From BPIH01 sp042408925 (lineage in GTDB: Bacteria > Chloroflexota > Limnocylindria > Limnocylindrales > CSP1-4): a stretch of 64,000 nucleotides of DNA. This document shows positions 59,578-64,000 of the stretch, piece by piece (the first letter of the stretch is position 1; each line of letters starts with the position of its first letter). The notes beneath the pieces were generated by a model. The model searched no databases and was not told the DNA's origin. It saw nothing but the letters and a program-made list of their open reading frames with translations. Where the stretch lies: positions 1-64,000 of the forward strand of contig JBHOQO010000096.1 of assembly GCA_042408925.1 (NCBI GenBank), written 5' to 3'. Made by a program: the position numbers and the translations under genes.

Positions 59578-60606
59578 CTACGGGTGGACCGCGGCCGGCC
59601 GCTGCCGGACCGCGGCGGCATCGGTCTTCGTGACGAGCTCGAGGACGGCCTCGGCCGTCATTCGATCGGTGACGAGGACGTGAACGAGGCCGGAGCGGAG
59701 CGCCCCGGCGACCGCCTCGACCTTGTTCGAGCCCGCGGCGACGAGGACGACCCGCGGCGTCCGCCGGAGCAGCTCGATCGGGATCGCGATGGTCCGCCGC
59801 GACCACTCGTCGTCGACGAACGATCCGTCGGCCCGGAAGAGATGGCCGCCGAGGTCGCCGACGACCGCCTTGTCGGCGAGCCGGCGGCGACCCGCCTCGT
59901 CGAGACGGTCCATGACCGTCCCGTAGCCCGGCCGGGCGAGCGGCCCCCCACTCGTGCCGACGACCGCGAGGGCGAGCCGATCCCAGTAGCGGGTCGTCGC
60001 GGCGATCCCGCTGTCGCGCAGGAGCGCCAGCTTCGTCTCCTCGGAATCGAGCATTCCCGGAGCGTGGAGGAAGCGGACCTCGGCCGACAGTCGCTCGGCG
60101 AAGCGGCGGACCAGCTCGTTGCAGTCGAGATGCGGGTTTCGGGTATCCCAGCCGCCGACGAGGGGGACGACGGTCAGCCCCGGCCGGTCGAGGCGCGGCA
60201 ACGCCGAGACGAGCGCCCCGATGGTGTAGCCGCCGGTGATCCCCACGACCCCGGACTCCGGGAGCTCCCGGGCCACGATGTCGGCCGCCCCGACGCCGCA
60301 GAGCCGGGCCGCGACCGAGGGATGAGGGTCGCCCCCCGGCGTCACGTGGACCTCGATCCCGAAGCGCTCCGCCAGCGCGACCGCCACGCCCGGCTCGGCC
60401 GTGGCCGGGGGCTCGACACTGATCCGGACGACGCCGCTCGCCCGGGCCTGGGCGAGGAGACGCGAGACCTTCGAGACGGAAAAGCCCGTCAACCGGGCGA
60501 TCTCGGGCTGGGTCAGGTCGCGCAGGTAGTACAGCTCGGCGACGAGCCGCATCATCTCCCGATCGCTCCCGGCAGCGCGACCTCGACCCACGCGTGTCAG
60601 TTCCAT
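59578..60606 (-). CDS. SorC/DeoR-type sugar-responsive regulator
   Basis: 342 aa. N-terminal helix-turn-helix (RLVAELYYLRDLTQPEIARLTGFSVSKVSRLLAQARASGVVRI) and a sugar-phosphate isomerase-like effector domain (VGITGGYTIGALV, VVPLVGGWDTRNPH, DRLALAVVGTSGGPL, RVVLVAAGSNKVEAVAGAL). Divergent from the PTS operon (168 bp between starts); family members respond to phosphorylated sugars, and control of that operon is the obvious inference. Confidence 0.95.
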   Translation of the reverse strand: MELTRVGRGRAAGSDREMMRLVAELYYLRDLTQPEIARLTGFSVSKVSRLLAQARASGVVRISVEPPATAEPGVAVALAERFGIEVHVTPGGDPHPSVAARLCGVGAADIVARELPESGVVGITGGYTIGALVSALPRLDRPGLTVVPLVGGWDTRNPHLDCNELVRRFAERLSAEVRFLHAPGMLDSEETKLALLRDSGIAATTRYWDRLALAVVGTSGGPLARPGYGTVMDRLDEAGRRRLADKAVVGDLGGHLFRADGSFVDDEWSRRTIAIPIELLRRTPRVVLVAAGSNKVEAVAGALRSGLVHVLVTDRMTAEAVLELVTKTDAAAVRQRPAAVHP

Positions 60607-60627
60607 GGTTCGGTTCGCCCCCTAAAC

Positions 60628-60657
60628 TTGACAGCGGCGGTCTGGGCGGAGTATAGA
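60628..60657 (+). promoter_or_regulatory. Promoter of the PTS operon
   Basis: TTGACA (60628-60633), 18-bp spacer, TATAGA (60652-60657): the best-formed consensus-like promoter in the window. It leaves a leader of about 110 bases before the EIIA start. Confidence 0.7.
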
Positions 60658-60774
60658 TGATGCGTCCCGGCTGCAAGAATTCCACGGGAAAATTCTCACG
60701 ACGAACCGGTCGATCGCCCGACCGTCGGGGAGCCGGGATCGACGGGGTCGACCGCCGGACGAGGGAGCGACAAC

Positions 60775-61182
60775 GTGGCGGACTTCCGGATCGTCCTCAC
60801 CGCCCATGGCGCGCTCGCCCACGGCCTCCTCGCGGCCGCCGAGCTGATCTGCGGCCCGCTCCCGAACGTCGTGGCCGTCCCCCTGGAGGCAGCCGATTCG
60901 CCGGAGTCCTTCGGCGACCGGCTGCGGGCGGCGATGGGCGACCCCGCCGAGCCGGTCCTCGTCTTGACCGACCTGCGAGGCGGGACCCCGCACAACGTCG
61001 CCTGCACCGTCGTCCGGGACCATCCCCGAGCGGCCCTCGTCTCGGGGATCAACCTGGCGATCGTCATCGAGGCGGCGACCTCGCTCGAGTCCCTCGACGA
61101 CGCCGCCCTCGATCGCCTCGTCGCCGCCGGCCGGGACAACCTCGTCGCCGTCCGCCGGCTCGTCGCCGACCGCGCGCCGTGA
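60775..61182 (+). CDS. Mannose-family PTS component EIIA
   Basis: 135 aa. The phospho-acceptor His is in FRIVLTAHGALAHGLL (His11), the later GGTPHN loop matches LTDLRGGTPHNVAC. Takes phosphate from HPr and passes it to EIIB. GTG start with GAGGGAGCG upstream. No EI or HPr gene lies in the window, so the general proteins must be elsewhere if the system works. Confidence 0.94.
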   Translation: MADFRIVLTAHGALAHGLLAAAELICGPLPNVVAVPLEAADSPESFGDRLRAAMGDPAEPVLVLTDLRGGTPHNVACTVVRDHPRAALVSGINLAIVIEAATSLESLDDAALDRLVAAGRDNLVAVRRLVADRAP

Positions 61183-61294
61183 ACACCGTCGAGCGCGTGA
61201 GGCCGGATCCCGACCGCACCCGGAGGTGTGCAGCGTCGGTCCCGTGGCGGCCCACCCACCGAAGACGGAGGAGCGGTTCCGGCGGGAGGATCCG

Positions 61295-61777
61295 ATGGCG
61301 TTGAAGCTCGTTCGGGTCGACGACCGACTCATCCACGGCCAGGTCGTCGCCGTCTGGCTGAAGGCGGTGGGGGCCGATCGGATCATCATCGTCGATGACC
61401 GGACGGCCCAGGATGCCTTCCTGACCGAGGTCCTCACCCTCGCGGCACCGCCAGGCGTACCGGTCGAGGTCTACGGCCTCGCCGACGGCATTGAGCGGGT
61501 CGCCCGCGCGGCGAGCGACGCGGAACAGGTCTTCGTCCTCATGCGCTCCCCGGTCACCGCGCTCCGGCTCCGCGAGGCCGGCATCCCGATCGAGACGCTC
61601 AACGTCGGCGGGATCGGTGCCGGACCGGGGCGCAAACCCCTCTACAAGAACATCTCGGCGAACGCCGAGGAGCTCGAGGCGATGCGGGCCCTCGAGCGCT
61701 CCGGGACCCGGGTCGAGCTGCGGATCGTTCCCGACGACCGGGGCGTCGCCTTCGCCAGCCTCGACAAAGGCACCTGA
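61295..61777 (+). CDS. Mannose-family PTS component EIIB
   Basis: 160 aa. Active-site His14 in VRVDDRLIHGQVVAVW, followed by IIIVDDRTAQDAFLTEVL and LNVGGIGAGPGRKPLYKNIS, as in mannose/sorbose EIIB. A GGGAGGATCCG site fixes the ATG. An in-frame ATG upstream is not needed for the fold. Second gene of the EIIA-B-C-D operon. Confidence 0.95.
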   Translation: MALKLVRVDDRLIHGQVVAVWLKAVGADRIIIVDDRTAQDAFLTEVLTLAAPPGVPVEVYGLADGIERVARAASDAEQVFVLMRSPVTALRLREAGIPIETLNVGGIGAGPGRKPLYKNISANAEELEAMRALERSGTRVELRIVPDDRGVAFASLDKGT

Positions 61778-61811
61778 GGCACTCCGTTCACCTTTCCAGG
61801 AGGAGGCAAGG

Positions 61812-62738
61812 ATGCGAATACCGATCCGCCGCATCGTCGGCGTCGCCCTCGTCGGAGCCGGGCTCCTGGCGATGCTGCCCGCCGCCGTCCTCGCCCAGGA
61901 CGGCGGGCCCAAGATCACGGTCAACCTCGTCCAGGCGGCCCTCATCGGCTTCGGTTACTACATGGCCCAGGGGCCGTGGCTGTTCGGCATGGGCTTCTTC
62001 ACCCTCTATCGTCCGCTCGTCGCGGGCTTCTTCGTCGGTCTCATCCTCGGCGACCCGGCGAAGGGGACGCTCATCGGGGCGGCCATCAACCTCATCTACC
62101 TCGGCTTCATCTCGGCGGGCGGTGCCATCCCCGGCGACCCGGCCCTCGCCGGCTGGGTCGGGACGACCCTGGCCTTGGCCGGCAACCTCGATTACGGCGC
62201 CGCCCTCGCCCTCGCCGTCCCGATCGGACTCCTCGGGACCGTCATCTGGAACGCCCGGATGACCGGCAACGTCGTCTTCGTCCACTACGCCGATCGGAAG
62301 GCCGAGGAGGCGAACATCGGGGAGGTGGCGAGGGCAAACTGGCTCTATCCGCAGATCTACCTCTTCGTCATCACCTTCGTCCCGGTCTTCCTCGCCGCCT
62401 ACCTCGGGACGGGCTTCGTGACCGACATCCTGAACGCCCTCCCGATCTGGGTCCTCAACGGCCTCGCGGTCGCCGGCGGCGTCCTGCCGGCCATCGGCAT
62501 CGCCATGAACATGCGCTTCATCTTCCGCGGTGCCGTCATCCCCTACTTCTTCCTCGGCTACCTCATGATGGTCGCCTCGAACCGCTCGCTCTCGATCGTC
62601 ATCATCGGAGCGATCGGCCTCGTCCTCGCCTATCTCCACGTCTACTTCGTCGGGCAGCGCGAGCGCGGCGCCGTCGTCGCGGCGGCCGCCGCCACGAAGC
62701 AGGTCGCCGGCGAGATGAAGTCGGGCTCGGAGGTCTAG
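61812..62738 (+). CDS. Mannose/sorbose-type PTS permease EIIC with signal-like N-terminus
   Basis: 308 aa. The C-type permease core (VNLVQAALIGFGYYMAQGPWLFG, GDPAKGTLIGAAINLIYLGFIS, GIAMNMRF, FFLGYLMM) is intact. Unusually, the first 28 residues read like a cleavable signal peptide (MRIPIRRIVGVALVGAGLLA then AVLAQDGG). AGGAGGAGG before the ATG supports this start. Its partner EIID begins 2 bases after its stop. Confidence 0.93.
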   Translation: MRIPIRRIVGVALVGAGLLAMLPAAVLAQDGGPKITVNLVQAALIGFGYYMAQGPWLFGMGFFTLYRPLVAGFFVGLILGDPAKGTLIGAAINLIYLGFISAGGAIPGDPALAGWVGTTLALAGNLDYGAALALAVPIGLLGTVIWNARMTGNVVFVHYADRKAEEANIGEVARANWLYPQIYLFVITFVPVFLAAYLGTGFVTDILNALPIWVLNGLAVAGGVLPAIGIAMNMRFIFRGAVIPYFFLGYLMMVASNRSLSIVIIGAIGLVLAYLHVYFVGQRERGAVVAAAAATKQVAGEMKSGSEV

Positions 62739-62740
62739 CG

Positions 62741-63709
62741 ATGAGCGCACAGGTCGAGGCGACGGGCGCCAAGATCACCCGTCGCGACGTCATCTGGTCC
62801 TGGGTTCTTTGGACCTTCTTCTCCCACGCCTGCTACAACTACGAGCGGCTCCAGGCGACGGCCTTCGCCCACGCGATGACGCCGATCATCCGGAAGCTCT
62901 ACCACACCCCCGAGGAGATCGCGGCGGCCCTCAAGCGCCACCTCGTCTTCTTCAACACCGAGCCGAATGTCGGCGGCGTCATCCACGGCGCGGTCATCGC
63001 CATGGAGGAGCAGCGGGCGAACGGCGCCGACATCGACGACGACGCGATCAACGCGGTGAAGTCCGGCCTCATGGGACCCCTGGCCGGGATCGGCGACACG
63101 ATCAGCCAGGGGACGGTCACGCCGCTCCTCCTCGCCCTCGGGATCGGGATCGCCGGGATCAGCGCCGCCGCCGGCACGCAGCCCGACCTCTCCCAGCTGA
63201 CCGGCAACCCCCTCGGGGCGATCGTCTACATCGTCCTCGAGGCGGCCGTCATCCTCGCCCTCGCCTACTTCTTCTACCTCCAGGGCTGGGAGCGGGGACG
63301 CGACTTCGTCACCGACATGCTCCGCTCGGGCGCTCTCGACCGGCTCATCATCGGCGCGGGTGTCCTCGGGAACCTCGTCCTCGGCGCCCTCGCGGCGACG
63401 TTCGTGGCGCTCTACGTCGCCCCGACGGTCTCGATCGGCGCCGAGAGCCTGAACATCCAGCGCGACCTCCTCGACAAGATCTTCCCGGGCCTCCTGCCGC
63501 TCGGCCTTGTCCTCCTCACCTGGTGGCTGATCCGGCGCGGGACGAGCCCGATCCGGCTCCTCGTCGTCTACCTCGTCATCTGCCTCGTCGGGGCCTTCCC
63601 GTTCTTCGGCGAGGCGCCGCAGTACGTGACCGACAAGTGCGGCTCGGCGGTCTTCCAGCCGTACGGGCCGTGCCCGGAGCCGAGCCCGTCTCCGGGAGCG
63701 CAGCAGTAG
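62741..63709 (+). CDS. Mannose-family PTS component EIID
   Basis: 322 aa. TRRDVIWSWVLWTFFSHACYNYERLQATAFAHAM, FFNTEPNVGGVIHGAVIAMEE, KSGLMGPLAGIGDTISQGTV are the standard EIID fingerprints; C-terminal helices follow. Sugar specificity (mannose, sorbose, galactosamine, others) cannot be read. The stop is followed at 23 bases by a strong hairpin. Confidence 0.95.
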   Translation: MSAQVEATGAKITRRDVIWSWVLWTFFSHACYNYERLQATAFAHAMTPIIRKLYHTPEEIAAALKRHLVFFNTEPNVGGVIHGAVIAMEEQRANGADIDDDAINAVKSGLMGPLAGIGDTISQGTVTPLLLALGIGIAGISAAAGTQPDLSQLTGNPLGAIVYIVLEAAVILALAYFFYLQGWERGRDFVTDMLRSGALDRLIIGAGVLGNLVLGALAATFVALYVAPTVSIGAESLNIQRDLLDKIFPGLLPLGLVLLTWWLIRRGTSPIRLLVVYLVICLVGAFPFFGEAPQYVTDKCGSAVFQPYGPCPEPSPSPGAQQ

Positions 63710-63732
63710 CGGCCACGGTCCCGCGTCAGGGT

Positions 63733-63763
63733 GCGACGGCCCGGGCACTGCCCGGGCCGTCGC
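63733..63763 (+). terminator. Strong hairpin ending the PTS operon
   Basis: 14-bp perfect arms GCGACGGCCCGGGC and its complement around ACT, without a following T-tract. Confidence 0.6.
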
Positions 63764-63800
63764 GTGCCGCCCGCGAAACCGAGCCGCCCGGAGCCGAGCC

Positions 63801-64000
63801 GTGTCCCTGAGCCTGCCGAGCCTCGGCCGCGGCGAGCGGTGGGCCCTTCTCGCCGCCGCGTCCTACACGGTCGTCAACATCACCCTTCGGGCCGCCGCTC
63901 CCGACATCGACCCCGTCCTCGGGGCCTTCCTCCGCCAGGTGCCGGTGGCCGCCATCGCCTGGCTCGTCGTCCTCCGCACCGGCGCCGTCGAGTTTCGCCC
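63801..64000 (+). CDS. EamA/DMT-family transporter (partial, 5' end)
   Basis: The GTG at 63801 opens a frame running off the right edge; 66 residues are visible. They show a first helix around WALLAAASYTVVNITLRAAA, then VLGAFLRQVPVAAIAWLVVL, the usual start of a ten-helix drug/metabolite (EamA) exporter. Substrate unknown. Confidence 0.75.
   Translation, partial: MSLSLPSLGRGERWALLAAASYTVVNITLRAAAPDIDPVLGAFLRQVPVAAIAWLVVLRTGAVEFR

Noticed and set aside
56030..60685. A 1551-codon minus-strand frame
   Set aside because: High GC removes stop codons; only the NatB-like part to 57376 has protein-like content, the rest is shadow of the ATPase, the intergenic region and other genes.

Overview
The window is about 70% GC throughout, with dense, mostly short-spaced genes. 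ATGA, GTGA and even CTGA stop/start overlaps are common, GTG starts are frequent, and I see no rRNA, tRNA, CRISPR array, insertion sequence or prophage. The gene content (split methylmalonyl-CoA mutase, DUF4032 protein, dnaG-rpoD pair, LLM-type oxidoreductase, mannose-family PTS with a SorC regulator) and GC content fit a GC-rich Chloroflexota lineage such as Limnocylindria. An actinobacterial relative is the main alternative. This placement is inference from style and families, with no marker-gene test behind it.

Layout. 1-276: tail of an HtrA-type protease. 284-6606: acyl-CoA metabolism on the minus strand (thiolase, 55-aa protein and aldehyde dehydrogenase; then cobalamin subunit of methylmalonyl-CoA mutase, MeaB chaperone and 3-hydroxyacyl-CoA dehydrogenase), interrupted by a plus-strand DUF72 gene. 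The catalytic mutase subunit lies apart at 16958-18721. 6763-11223: a shortened MFS carrier, GTP cyclohydrolase I with an alpha/beta hydrolase lacking its serine, a zincin-like peptidase and a membrane protein. 11628-13271: ArsR regulator with operator, thioredoxin, and a VapBC toxin-antitoxin pair. 13335-20597: DinB-like protein, ECF sigma factor with FecR-like partner, mutase, lipoprotein, J-domain protein. 20724-28862: nitroreductase, two ABC-2 exporters (the second under a PadR regulator), a DUF4032 protein that probably starts at CTG, and a blue-copper lipoprotein.

28959-35071: XRE regulator, a convergent intergenic region carrying five GTGCAC-based palindromic elements, the dnaG-rpoD pair, and an LLM oxidoreductase. 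35152-39151: a four-gene operon with two tandem MutS-like ATPases that share an Asn-Glu Walker B, a zinc-ribbon/HEAT protein and a small membrane protein. 39325-41024: secreted serine protease and DJ-1/PfpI protein. 41050-48227: a divergent cluster that reads as a gamma-butyrolactone/4-hydroxybutyrate pathway: lactonase, hydroxyacid-oxoacid transhydrogenase, FAD and Fe-S subunits able to reoxidise D-2-hydroxyglutarate, a SatP-type transporter and a GntR/FCD regulator over a nested palindrome. 48305-54843: MacAB-type exporter, then an ApbE flavin transferase with a ferric-reductase-like membrane protein. 54871-58329: second DUF72 gene and an ABC-2 (NatAB-like) exporter. 58330-58963: a gene-free, highly structured stretch. 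58964-63709: SLOG-like protein, SorC regulator and a divergent mannose-family PTS operon (EIIA, EIIB, EIIC, EIID). 63801-64000: start of a DMT transporter.

Two cross-cutting patterns stand out. Many first genes of transcription units have a TANNNT-like -10 hexamer only 6-10 bases before the start codon and no ribosome-binding site, which predicts abundant leaderless mRNAs. Several strong GC hairpins occur at 3' ends without a T-tract, suggesting termination that does not rely on a classical U-run.
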